Shown here: piece by piece, positions 55,803-64,000 of the stretch
Layout: the number at the start of each line of letters is the position of its first letter
How positions within the stretch are numbered: position 1 is the first letter of the stretch
Assembly (NCBI RefSeq): GCF_023920225.1
Contig: NZ_CP092587.1
Location: forward strand, 2,666,001-2,730,000
Direction: 5' to 3'
Length of the DNA stretch: 64,000 nt
Origin: Vibrio gazogenes
Lineage (GTDB): Bacteria; Pseudomonadota; Gammaproteobacteria; Enterobacterales; Vibrionaceae
Notes under the pieces: model-generated
Database searches by the model: none
What the model was told of the DNA's origin: nothing
The model's input: the letters and a program-made list of their open reading frames with translations, nothing else
Made by a program: the position numbers and the translations under genes

Positions 55803-57160
55803 GCGTATTTCTCCTTGAGAGCAGCAACTATATTACCCATACCGGCACTATGCGCACCTTTGACAAGTAAAACATGCTCTTGATTTTGATCATTATCGAG
55901 TTGCCGCTCGATATACTCCATCATGTGTTGATGTGAAGAGAAGTGTACGCCTTGACACACCTCACTGATAACTTTGGCATCGTCGCCATATGTCAGCACA
56001 TAATCAAACCCACAGGGTGCTGCATGTTCACCGACTTGACGGTGAAGTGCAAGACTTTCATCACCGAGCTCAGCCATATTCCCTAATACAAGCCATCGTA
56101 CCGCAGAGAATGTTGCCAGAAGATCAATGGCAGATTTTACTGCGGGCACACTGGCATTATAGCTATCATCAATCAGACGAATTTTTGGCGTCAGTATCGA
56201 CACATCCACGCGACCCTGCACATTTTTCGCGTTTTCTAATCCATCTTTTATTTCATCTAACGTTGCACCGGCAGCCGTTGCCAATGCCGCCGCAGCCAGT
56301 GCATTGGTAATATTATGTTCACCGATGATATTTAATTGAACATCTCGCTGACCTTGAGGTGAAACCAGCGTAAAACTTGGACGGGCAGAGGCATCTAAAT
56401 GAACAGACTGCGCATAAAAATCAGCAGACATCTGTTGTCGTGAAAAAGTAACCACGTGCTTATCAGCAAGAACCTTTTCCCACAAGGCATTCCCCTGACT
56501 ATCGAGATTAATGACCGCTGTCGCTCCGGGGATCAGTCCTTCAAAGATCTCCCCCTTGGCAACCCTAACGCCCTCTAAAGATCCAAAACCTTCTAAATGA
56601 GAAGCGGCAACATTATTGACCAATGCTGCATCCGGTTTGACTAATCGAGTCGTATAAGCGATCTCTCCGACATGATTCGCCCCCAGCTCAATAATAGCAA
56701 AATCATCTTCAGGGCAAGATCGGAGTAATGTCAAAGGTACGCCAATTTCATTATTGAAATTCCCTTGTGTATACAGCACCCGTCCTTTTTGGGCTAAAAT
56801 TGCCGCAACCATTTCTTTCACAGTCGTCTTACCACAACTTCCGGTAATTGCGACGGTTTTCGTCTGACACTGCTGATGAACCCACGCAGCGACTGTGCCT
56901 AAAGCCTGACACGTATCACGTACGATAATCTGAGGGACATTTACTTTCAATGCCCGACTCACCAGTAACGCCTGAGCCCCTTGAGCGATAGCTTGATCGG
57001 CAAAATCATGCGCATCAAAACGTTCACCGACCAAAGCAATGAACAATGCCCCCTTGTCAATATGACGGGTATCCGTTGAAATTGCGTGAATATAAAGATC
57101 TTCACCAATCAGTTCTGCTTCAAGAATATTTGCCAATTGTGATAATGAAACCTGAATCAT
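55799..57160 (-). CDS. murF: UDP-N-acetylmuramoyl-tripeptide--D-alanyl-D-alanine ligase
   Basis: 453-aa ligase completing the pentapeptide precursor. N-terminal substrate domain with [22 protein letters not shown] loop [13 protein letters not shown] near 105, [13 protein letters not shown] near 157, [15 protein letters not shown] near 330. Four-base overlaps join it to murE upstream and mraY downstream, so the three are probably translated in series. No ddl gene for its D-Ala-D-Ala substrate lies in the window. Confidence 0.97.
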   Translation of the reverse strand: MIQVSLSQLANILEAELIGEDLYIHAISTDTRHIDKGALFIALVGERFDAHDFADQAIAQGAQALLVSRALKVNVPQIIVRDTCQALGTVAAWVHQQCQTKTVAITGSCGKTTVKEMVAAILAQKGRVLYTQGNFNNEIGVPLTLLRSCPEDDFAIIELGANHVGEIAYTTRLVKPDAALVNNVAASHLEGFGSLEGVRVAKGEIFEGLIPGATAVINLDSQGNALWEKVLADKHVVTFSRQQMSADFYAQSVHLDASARPSFTLVSPQGQRDVQLNIIGEHNITNALAAAALATAAGATLDEIKDGLENAKNVQGRVDVSILTPKIRLIDDSYNASVPAVKSAIDLLATFSAVRWLVLGNMAELGDESLALHRQVGEHAAPCGFDYVLTYGDDAKVISEVCQGVHFSSHQHMMEYIERQLDNDQNQEHVLLVKGAHSAGMGNIVAALKEKYA

Positions 57161-58650
57161 GCTGTTAACTCCAACAGTCTTATCGCCGTCTCTCGATCAG
57201 AGTAGTGATGAACCCCTTCAGCCGTAACCTGATAATCTTCATGCCCTTTTCCTGCGAGCAGGATAATATCGTACTCATCTGCATGGCATAGTGCATATTC
57301 TATCGCTTTTTGCCGTTGATGCTCGATATGTATATCCGCCGGAGACTGTAAGCCTTGCAACATATCCTGAATAATCAGTTGAGCCGATTCACTGCGTGGA
57401 TTGTCATCCGTCAGAACAACATGATCAGCCAGCCGCTCCGCAATGGCTGCCATCATCGGCCGCTTACCGCGATCTCGATCACCACCACAGCCAAAGATGG
57501 CCCATAGTTTGCCATGGCAATGAACCCTCAGTGCAGAAAGTGCTTTTTCCAGTGCATCTGGGGTATGCGCATAATCAACGACTATTTTCGCGCGTCCCAC
57601 TTTCTGGAACAACTCCATACGCCCGATGACAGGCGATAAATGCCCGGCTGTCGCGACTAAATCATCTTTATCAAAACCAAGCGCCAGCATCGTCGTAAAC
57701 GTCAATAATACGTTACTGGCGTTAAATGCCCCGATTAACGGCACCGAAAAACTGCCGCTTCCCCATGAGCTATCAAAAGACAGGTGAATGCCGTCTTCAC
57801 GATACTGGATATCCGTCGCCCAAACACCAAGCCGGGTCTGGGGCCGCTCCGACAAAGAAACCCCGATCGCTTCATCCAATTCATCACACCATGAACGACC
57901 TACCGGGTCATCGACATTGATCACGGCTCGTTGGCAATGATGCGTACAAAATAATAATTTCTTCGCTTGCGCATAACTCGCCATATCACCATGATAATCA
58001 AGGTGATCACGACTTAAGTTGGAGAAAACACCCACATCAAAATATACAGCTTTCACTCGCCCTTGAACCAGACCGTGGGATGACACTTCCATCGCTGTAT
58101 AGTTCGCTCCCTGATTCACCAAAGCGGATAATGTTTCCTGAATTTCAATCGCACTGCCGGTTGTATTACCAACGGGTTGTAATTGTTCAAGAAACCCATT
58201 TCCTGTCGTGCCCATCACAGCGCACTGATTTCCCAATACATTCACCCACTGAGCAATCAATTGAGAAATCGTTGTTTTGCCATTTGTTCCGGTAATTCCC
58301 ACCAACGAGTGATGTTGACTCGGATGATGATACAGTCGCCCGGCTAATTCAGAGAGATGTGCATTCAGTTCATCCAGATAAATGATCGGCACTGAAGCTC
58401 GCGATTCGATGGTGCCATGTTGTTTGTGCGAATCAGACTGCGCAATCACCAGATTCGCGCCCGCAGTCACCGCTGCATCGATAAACGCCCGTCCATCGAT
58501 TTGATGTCCGATGACGGCAACGAACGTATCGCCGGAGTGAACCTGACGACTATCGAGTACCAGTCGGTGAACCGGAATATCAGCATATGTGGTCGCCTCT
58601 AATTGAAGCCAAGGAGAAATCAATTCTGCAATCGAGATACTGTCACACAT
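57157..58650 (-). CDS. murE: UDP-MurNAc-L-Ala-D-Glu--meso-diaminopimelate ligase
   Basis: 497-aa Mur ligase adding meso-DAP. RLVLDSRQVHSGDTFVA near 29, ATP loop GITGTNGKTTISQL near 118, and TDDNPRSE near 410, whose Asp-Asn-Pro-Arg box marks specificity for diaminopimelate rather than lysine, as expected of a Gram-negative. It lies nine bases after ftsI. Confidence 0.97.
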   Translation of the reverse strand: MCDSISIAELISPWLQLEATTYADIPVHRLVLDSRQVHSGDTFVAVIGHQIDGRAFIDAAVTAGANLVIAQSDSHKQHGTIESRASVPIIYLDELNAHLSELAGRLYHHPSQHHSLVGITGTNGKTTISQLIAQWVNVLGNQCAVMGTTGNGFLEQLQPVGNTTGSAIEIQETLSALVNQGANYTAMEVSSHGLVQGRVKAVYFDVGVFSNLSRDHLDYHGDMASYAQAKKLLFCTHHCQRAVINVDDPVGRSWCDELDEAIGVSLSERPQTRLGVWATDIQYREDGIHLSFDSSWGSGSFSVPLIGAFNASNVLLTFTTMLALGFDKDDLVATAGHLSPVIGRMELFQKVGRAKIVVDYAHTPDALEKALSALRVHCHGKLWAIFGCGGDRDRGKRPMMAAIAERLADHVVLTDDNPRSESAQLIIQDMLQGLQSPADIHIEHQRQKAIEYALCHADEYDIILLAGKGHEDYQVTAEGVHHYSDRETAIRLLELTA

Positions 58651-58659
58651 ACGTATTCC

Positions 58660-60381
58660 TTATTTACTTCGGGGCTGGTTATCATCGGGAGCGATGTTCA
58701 TTATTTGGAGTGCTCCTTTCATGATTTCAGCAAAAACAGGCGCGGCAACCGAGCCGCCATAATATTCATCGCCTTGAGGCTCATTGACGACCACAACCAA
58801 AGCCAAACGGGGATCACTGACCGGCGCTATCCCAGCGGTAATCGTGACATACTCATCACTATATCCGCCTCTGGTTGCTTTCCGTGATGTTCCCGTTTTT
58901 GCCGCAATCCGATACCCGGGAATCGCAGCCCTTGTCGCGGTTCCTCCGGGTTGGGTTACCGTTTCCATATATCCCAGCACTAACTTTGCGGTATCATGGT
59001 CAATCACCTGCTTCGACATGTCCTGCTGGTTATTCTCGATAATATGCAACGGTTGATACAGGCCATAATTCCCCAGCGTCGCATAAGCATGAACCAGTTG
59101 AATCGGTGTGACAGAAATGCCATATCCAAATGCTAAAGTTGCGATCTCGAATTTAGACCATCGTGTCCGGTTGGGGAAAATCCCCATGGATTCGCCAACC
59201 AAATTCAATCCGGATAGCTCGCCTAACCCGACGGAACCATAGACGCCTAATAACGCCTGAATCGGCATCCTTAAAGCCAGTTTCGCAACCCCGATATTAC
59301 TCGATTTTTGGAGGATCTTTTGTAGGTTGGCTTTTCCGGCCCGAGACACATCCCGAACACGGCTACCACCAATTCGGAAAACGCCGTTCCCAGTATCAAT
59401 CACCGTATCCGGCGTGGCGGCACCATTTTCGAGTGCTGCAATCTCCGTAAACGGTTTAATGGTTGAGCCCGGTTCCATGGCATCGGTCAAAACCCGGTTT
59501 CTCATGCGAAATGTTTGAAGATCAGTGCGATTATTCGGGTTATACGAGGGGGCATTGACCATTGCCAGAATGGCACCGCTTTTCACATCCACAATCACTG
59601 CCGATGCCGATGTTGCCCGGTGATCCGCCTTCGCTTGTTTTACCGCCCGATAAGCAATCGCCTGAATCCTTTGATCGATGGTGAGCTGTAACGGCTTTCC
59701 TTCCTGCTTGGCTTCTAAGGCAATATTCTCAACGACCCGCCCATAACGGTCTTTACGAATCACCTGTTTGCCGGCTTCACCGCTGAGCCAGTTGTCATAA
59801 CTTTTTTCGACCCCTTCTAATCCGTGACCATCAATCCCGGTAACACCAATCAAGTGAGCACTAACTTCACCAGAAGGGTAATAACGTCGCGATTCAGATT
59901 TCAGGCCGACACCTTTTAATTTCAGCTCACGGATGTATTTTGCCATCGGTGGATTCACCTGACGCTGCAAGTAGATAAAGCGACGGCTTTTATTGTCAGA
60001 AATTTTATCAATCAACGCCTGCCGATCGAGTCCCAGCACATCGGCTAAAGCGTACCAGCGGTTCCGCTCGTCCAATTCATGATATTTAACAATAGTTGCA
60101 GGGTCGGCCCATACAGCATCGACAGGGACACTCACGGCCAGCGGCTCTCCGTTTCGATCGGAGATGATCCCCCGTGCTGATGGAATTGTTTTCGCGCGGA
60201 TTGAGCGCAAGTCGCCTTGATACACCAAGTTATCAGGCTCAATGACCTGAATATAGGCGGTACGCCCAACCAGAATGCCAAAGGCAGAAAAAACAAAAAG
60301 TAAGATAATATAGAAGCGCCAACGGATGAAAACATGGCTTTGAGAAAGCTGCTTTTTGGGAGAGGATTCTATCTTTTTCAT
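58660..60381 (-). CDS. ftsI: septal peptidoglycan transpeptidase FtsI (PBP3)
   Basis: 573-aa class B penicillin-binding protein cross-linking septal wall. Membrane segment about 20-42, dimerisation/pedestal domain about 60-220, transpeptidase domain about 255-560 with catalytic Ser306 (EPGSTIKPF), SSN at 360-362 and KTGT at 495-498. E. coli FtsI has Ser307. The last residues (PDDNQPRSK) may include a short tail that is cut off. Works with FtsW, encoded in the same cluster. Confidence 0.98.
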   Translation of the reverse strand: MKKIESSPKKQLSQSHVFIRWRFYIILLFVFSAFGILVGRTAYIQVIEPDNLVYQGDLRSIRAKTIPSARGIISDRNGEPLAVSVPVDAVWADPATIVKYHELDERNRWYALADVLGLDRQALIDKISDNKSRRFIYLQRQVNPPMAKYIRELKLKGVGLKSESRRYYPSGEVSAHLIGVTGIDGHGLEGVEKSYDNWLSGEAGKQVIRKDRYGRVVENIALEAKQEGKPLQLTIDQRIQAIAYRAVKQAKADHRATSASAVIVDVKSGAILAMVNAPSYNPNNRTDLQTFRMRNRVLTDAMEPGSTIKPFTEIAALENGAATPDTVIDTGNGVFRIGGSRVRDVSRAGKANLQKILQKSSNIGVAKLALRMPIQALLGVYGSVGLGELSGLNLVGESMGIFPNRTRWSKFEIATLAFGYGISVTPIQLVHAYATLGNYGLYQPLHIIENNQQDMSKQVIDHDTAKLVLGYMETVTQPGGTATRAAIPGYRIAAKTGTSRKATRGGYSDEYVTITAGIAPVSDPRLALVVVVNEPQGDEYYGGSVAAPVFAEIMKGALQIMNIAPDDNQPRSK

Positions 60382-60710
60382 TTCAGAGGAACTACCACTT
60401 CCTTGTCTGCATCGGGACGAATCATATTCAGGTCTTTCTGCGCCAAATCCTGAACTCGGCTGTTATCTGAAAGCGCCGTTTCTTCCAATAGCAGGTTACG
60501 CCATTCACTATCTAAGCGCTCTCGTTCAACCATTTCATGTTCTCTGGCAGTGATAGCGAGCCGAGCTTGATGGGTCGTAAACACAATACCCATCGCGGTA
60601 ACAAACATAATGAAAAGCAAAAACAGCGCTAAACGACCCACGGTAAATAGATCGGTCAAAATCAATCGAACCAGGTTCGGATTGAACTGGCTGTTTTTTG
60701 TCTGTGTCAT
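60378..60710 (-). CDS. ftsL: cell division protein FtsL
   Basis: 110-aa bitopic protein of the FtsQLB complex. A short cytoplasmic part, one membrane segment (about 22-45) and a periplasmic coiled coil (about 46-100) rich in Glu, Arg and Leu. Four-base overlaps with rsmH before and ftsI after suggest coupled translation. Similarity to other FtsL proteins is weak as usual; position and architecture make the call. Confidence 0.93.
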   Translation of the reverse strand: MTQTKNSQFNPNLVRLILTDLFTVGRLALFLLFIMFVTAMGIVFTTHQARLAITAREHEMVERERLDSEWRNLLLEETALSDNSRVQDLAQKDLNMIRPDADKEVVVPLK

Positions 60711-61663
60711 GCCAGCTTTTCCGCAATCCGGAGCACTGAACTTCTGGAGCGGGTATTCTGTGCGACTTCTTGTTCAGAAGGTTTGATAGCCTTACCAATC
60801 GTCTTGAGGTGAGCACTGCCCAACGCCTGAATCTGAGCATCCGTTAAAGGAAGTCCATGAGGAACCTCAGGCCCTTTGCTCTCTTTACGCATAAAATGTT
60901 TCACCATACGATCTTCTAACGAATGGAAACTAATGACAGATAAACGACCTTGTGGCGCAAGGATCGATAACGCACCTTTTAGCGCACAATCAATTTCTTC
61001 TAATTCACTATTGATATAAATCCGAAACGCCTGAAAAGCGCGCGTCGCAGGATGTTTCTTCTCTTTATAATTTTTCGGCACGACATCGGCAATCAGTTGA
61101 GCCAATTGCCGGGTCCGCAATAACGGCTCATTCTCTTCATCATCGCGATAATTGATAATTGCTTTAGCGATTCTGCGGGCATAACGATCTTCACCAAATT
61201 CACGAATGACCCAAGTGATATCATCTAAATCCGCTTCACTCAGCCACTGCGAAACCGGAATACCTGATGTCGGATCCATGCGCATATCCAACGGACCATC
61301 TTTTAAAAAGCTGAATCCGCGGTCAGCGTCATCCAACTGCGGTGAAGAGACGCCTAAATCAAACAGAACACCATCCACTTTACCATTCAAGCCATATTCC
61401 TCGGCATAATCAGCGATTGCGGAAAACGGGCCATGAATGATCGTAAAACGGGGGTCGTCGATTTGTCGGGCGACTTCAATCGCCTGTGGATCACGATCGA
61501 TACTGTAGAGTTTTCCTTGTGGGCCTAATTTGGACAAAATCGTACGCGAATGCCCACCCCGGCCAAACGTGCCGTCGATGTAGATACCGTCCGGTTTGAT
61601 ATCCAGTCCTCGGATTGATTCATCCAACAGGACGGAAATATGCTGAAATGCTGTCTGCGTCAT
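60707..61663 (-). CDS. rsmH: 16S rRNA (cytosine-1402 N4)-methyltransferase
   Basis: 318-aa SAM-dependent methyltransferase (MraW). [13 protein letters not shown] at the start, [14 protein letters not shown] near 30, [23 protein letters not shown] near 102, and [17 protein letters not shown] near 215. First gene of the dcw cluster here: mraZ, which precedes it in many bacteria, is absent, since only about 190 bp separate it from the rnpB terminator. Start is the ATG after GAGAGAAC; the frame stays open 16 codons further. Confidence 0.97.
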   Translation of the reverse strand: MTQTAFQHISVLLDESIRGLDIKPDGIYIDGTFGRGGHSRTILSKLGPQGKLYSIDRDPQAIEVARQIDDPRFTIIHGPFSAIADYAEEYGLNGKVDGVLFDLGVSSPQLDDADRGFSFLKDGPLDMRMDPTSGIPVSQWLSEADLDDITWVIREFGEDRYARRIAKAIINYRDDEENEPLLRTRQLAQLIADVVPKNYKEKKHPATRAFQAFRIYINSELEEIDCALKGALSILAPQGRLSVISFHSLEDRMVKHFMRKESKGPEVPHGLPLTDAQIQALGSAHLKTIGKAIKPSEQEVAQNTRSRSSVLRIAEKLA

Positions 61664-61852
61664 TTGTTCTCTCGTAAAACCTATGCAAGTAACCCATCCC
61701 ATATGCAACAAATACAGGGGCCGAATACGTTCAACTTGCTCAGAACACTATGGTAGTAGAATGCCTGAAACACTGCTACCATCTTCCCGAATACCAGACG
61801 TGATATTGCACCAAGTTTAAACGATCTGGGACAGATAACGTCAATATAAAGC
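61664..61852 (-). promoter_or_regulatory. putative dcw promoter/leader region
   Basis: The only spacer before rsmH, so it should hold the cluster's first promoter, though I cannot place hexamers with confidence. An inverted repeat ATGGTAG/CTACCAT (61749-61755 and 61775-61781) extends to ten pairs with one mismatch and may be an operator or leader hairpin. No MraZ-type GTGGG repeats are evident. Confidence 0.4.
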
Positions 61853-61886
61853 AAAAAACCCATCATGACTGAATATCATGATGGGT
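61853..61886 (-). terminator. rnpB terminator
   Basis: Minus-strand stem ACCCATCATGA/TCATGATGGGT (11 bp, loop of 7) followed by six Ts, just after the RNase P RNA. Confidence 0.95.
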
Positions 61887-61892
61887 CAAGAA

Positions 61893-62286
<394 letters not shown>

Positions 62287-62293
62287 AGCGCGA

Positions 62294-62322
62294 ATTGTAT
62301 AGAGAAAGAGAAACGCTGTCTA
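62294..62322 (-). promoter_or_regulatory. rnpB promoter
   Basis: Minus-strand TAGACA (-35) and TACAAT (-10) with a 17-bp spacer, eight bases before the inferred 5' end of the RNA. Confidence 0.75.
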
Positions 62323-62402
62323 CCGATGAAAAAGCGACTGGTTGTTTTTCCATCCGATATCAGCATGATTGAACCGTATCAATTCGGATGTTTTGTTCCC
62401 AC

Positions 62403-63782
62403 TTATTGCTGACATTTAGATAAAAGACCAGTCTCTGCCGAAAGCAGTTGTTTACTTCTCAAACCGTTTAAATTCATGAATAGCATCGGTAAGACAATCG
62501 CCGTGAAAACAATGTTTGATAACGGCACCGACAACCACACGCCTTCAATCCCCCACAGTCTTGGTAAAATAAACAAGAAAGGCAATTGCACCACCATGTT
62601 TCCAACTGAAACAAACAAGGCTTGACCGCCTTTCCCTACCGCCACAAAGTAAATAGACGCCATAAATAAGAAGCCATCTAAAAACAGCGCCATCAAATGC
62701 AAACGAATCCCAACCTTGGTGGCCTCAATTAACGGCCCGTTCGCATGTGTAAAGAAGCTGGCGAAAAATTCCGGGAAGCAATTCAACACAATAACCACAA
62801 CAATGCCGGAACCGACAGTCACAGAAAATGCTAATTTCACGGTTTGGATAATGCGCTGGTACTGCTTTGCCCCAAGGTAATAACTGACTGGCGGCTGTAA
62901 GCCACTGACCAGACCTTCAGCAAAAAAGTAATAACAACCGGCTAAATAACCGACAATGGCAAACGCCGCTAATTGGGTCGTGTCGCCATAGTCCATAAAG
63001 AGTCGGTTGTGCAGGGCGATGATAAAACTCATATAGATAAACATCACCAAGTTTGACGCGCCCAACTGCATCATTCGCTTAGCAATACTGCTATCAAACT
63101 GATTGAGCGATAAGGTGGTTTTTGCTTTAGACGAGGTAAAATACCGCAGGCATAAAACGCATGTCGCAAGCTGTGCAATCAAGGTTGCCACCGCCGCCCC
63201 TTTTAACCCCATGCCTAACATCCCTAAAAAGACATAGTCCAAAACAATATTCAGTAATGCCCCGACCACAATAAACAGCGTGGCCATATTCGGACTATCA
63301 TCATTACGTACTAGCATCGGCATCGCACTGGCGCCAATGGAAATCAAAGCCCCATACGACATGATTTCAACATACTGCCAACTCAGCATCAGCGTGTGAC
63401 CCGTCGCACCTTGCAGGTGCAAACCACTTTTGCCGAAGATAATAAACACCAGTGAGGCAAATAAGCCAATGCCGACCACCAAAAACAGAGCCGTCACCAA
63501 TGTTGCTTGCGTTGCATAGAGATTCTTCTCGCCGCGATACTGGGACAACACACTGCCGCCGCCCATGCCGATGAGAAGCCCAAAGCCCATGATCAGACCC
63601 AATAACGGAATCGCCATATTGATGCCGGCTAATCCTTCACTCCCGACATAACGTCCGACAAAGAAACCATCGATGATCTGGTACAAACCACTCACCAGCA
63701 TGGCGACAATAGAAGGAATCGCAAAGCGCCAAAAGGCCTGTGCAACCGATTGGGGTAGCTGAGTTGGTGTCACGGTTGGCAT
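62403..63782 (-). CDS. MATE-family efflux transporter
   Basis: 459-aa multidrug and toxin extrusion type transporter with twelve hydrophobic segments in two halves. The N-terminal half has FWRFAIPSIVAMLVSGLYQIIDGFFVGRYVG, typical of the DinF/NorM superfamily branch with YQIIDGFFVG, and the second half GLVSGLQPPVSYYLGAKQYQRI near 295. Start used is MPTVTPTQ after GGGAGAGGC. It is divergent from a LysR gene 129 bp away, which may regulate it. The substrate is unknown. Confidence 0.92.
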   Translation of the reverse strand: MPTVTPTQLPQSVAQAFWRFAIPSIVAMLVSGLYQIIDGFFVGRYVGSEGLAGINMAIPLLGLIMGFGLLIGMGGGSVLSQYRGEKNLYATQATLVTALFLVVGIGLFASLVFIIFGKSGLHLQGATGHTLMLSWQYVEIMSYGALISIGASAMPMLVRNDDSPNMATLFIVVGALLNIVLDYVFLGMLGMGLKGAAVATLIAQLATCVLCLRYFTSSKAKTTLSLNQFDSSIAKRMMQLGASNLVMFIYMSFIIALHNRLFMDYGDTTQLAAFAIVGYLAGCYYFFAEGLVSGLQPPVSYYLGAKQYQRIIQTVKLAFSVTVGSGIVVVIVLNCFPEFFASFFTHANGPLIEATKVGIRLHLMALFLDGFLFMASIYFVAVGKGGQALFVSVGNMVVQLPFLFILPRLWGIEGVWLSVPLSNIVFTAIVLPMLFMNLNGLRSKQLLSAETGLLSKCQQ

Positions 63783-63911
63783 TTTGCCTCTCCCATTGCA
63801 TAGATGTGGGAGAATCATATAACGAATTGAGATACAATAAAGTTAGTTACTATCTGATTATGGGATAGGTCAACAACATTCAATCGGCAAACTGAGCCAT
63901 TGGAGAACGAT

Positions 63912-64000
63912 ATGAACTGGACTCTTGATCAACTGCTCGCTTTTGTGACCGCCGCCGAATCAGGCTCTTTTTCTGCCGCTGCAAGAAAGCTGAATAAAGC
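63912..64000 (+). CDS. LysR-family regulator, 5' end only
   Basis: The first 29 codons (NWTLDQLLAFVTAAESGS, then FSAAARKLNKA) are the start of a LysR helix-turn-helix. TGGAGAACGAT precedes the ATG. The gene runs off the right edge. Divergence from the MATE gene suggests it controls that transporter. Confidence 0.88.
   Translation, partial: MNWTLDQLLAFVTAAESGSFSAAARKLNK

Noticed and set aside
61681..61866. 61-codon frame upstream of rsmH as a possible mraZ remnant
   Set aside because: The translation does not resemble MraZ and the frame runs into the rnpB terminator; it is treated as non-coding leader.

Overview
The window is chromosomal DNA from a gammaproteobacterium of the family Vibrionaceae, most likely a Vibrio. 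Protein sequences (ArcA, FtsZ, FtsA, LpxC, GrcA, SecA), the gene order grcA-thrCBA, arcA/arcB, two glutamate synthase operons, carAB-dapB-mutT-secA-lpxC-ftsZ, and a moderate GC content all fit the large Vibrio chromosome as I know it. No lookup was run. Almost everything is core genome; I see no insertion sequence, prophage, CRISPR array or tRNA.

Layout. 1-4.7 kb: 5' part of a sodium:alanine symporter gene, a 670-bp intergenic region, a small DUF3545 gene, a hemerythrin-like protein, ung, a probable 38-codon gene, nfo, and grcA behind two FNR-type boxes. 4.7-9.7 kb: the threonine operon thrL-thrA-thrB-thrC on the minus strand with its leader peptide and attenuator. 9.8-16.9 kb: an RraA-like protein, DUF3293, arcA convergent with arcB, a membrane PAS protein with a degenerate GGDEF domain, and the radical-SAM gene yhcC. 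17.3-29.8 kb: two complete glutamate synthase operons of different types in tandem (Bacillus-like gltBD, then enterobacterial-type gltBD), the first behind a leader with three hairpins. 29.8-34.9 kb: mtnN, a CobD/CbiB-like membrane protein, btuF, a TRIC-type channel, a LysR regulator, and a TSUP transporter convergent with that regulator. 35-41.3 kb: carAB with two ArgR boxes and a probable 3'-UTR small RNA, then dapB and mutT. 41.4-61.7 kb: secA, a divergent DUF721 gene, and the division and cell wall cluster (rsmH-ftsL-ftsI-murE-murF-mraY-murD-ftsW-murG-murC-ftsQ-ftsA-ftsZ-lpxC, minus strand). 61.9-64 kb: RNase P RNA, a MATE transporter and the start of a divergent LysR gene.

How the parts fit. 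Ammonia assimilation (two GOGATs), carbamoyl phosphate, threonine and lysine/DAP synthesis feed the peptidoglycan and division machinery encoded at the right end. Oxygen control is a second theme: arcA, arcB and grcA are present, and FNR-type boxes lie in front of arcA and grcA. No wholly new system is evident. The most interesting leads are the GGDEF protein with a broken active site but intact inhibitory site beside arcB, loss of one redox cysteine in ArcB, the structured gltB leader, three 22-bp repeats before a LysR gene, a tiny basic protein between ung and nfo, and the CarZ-like 3' UTR of carB.
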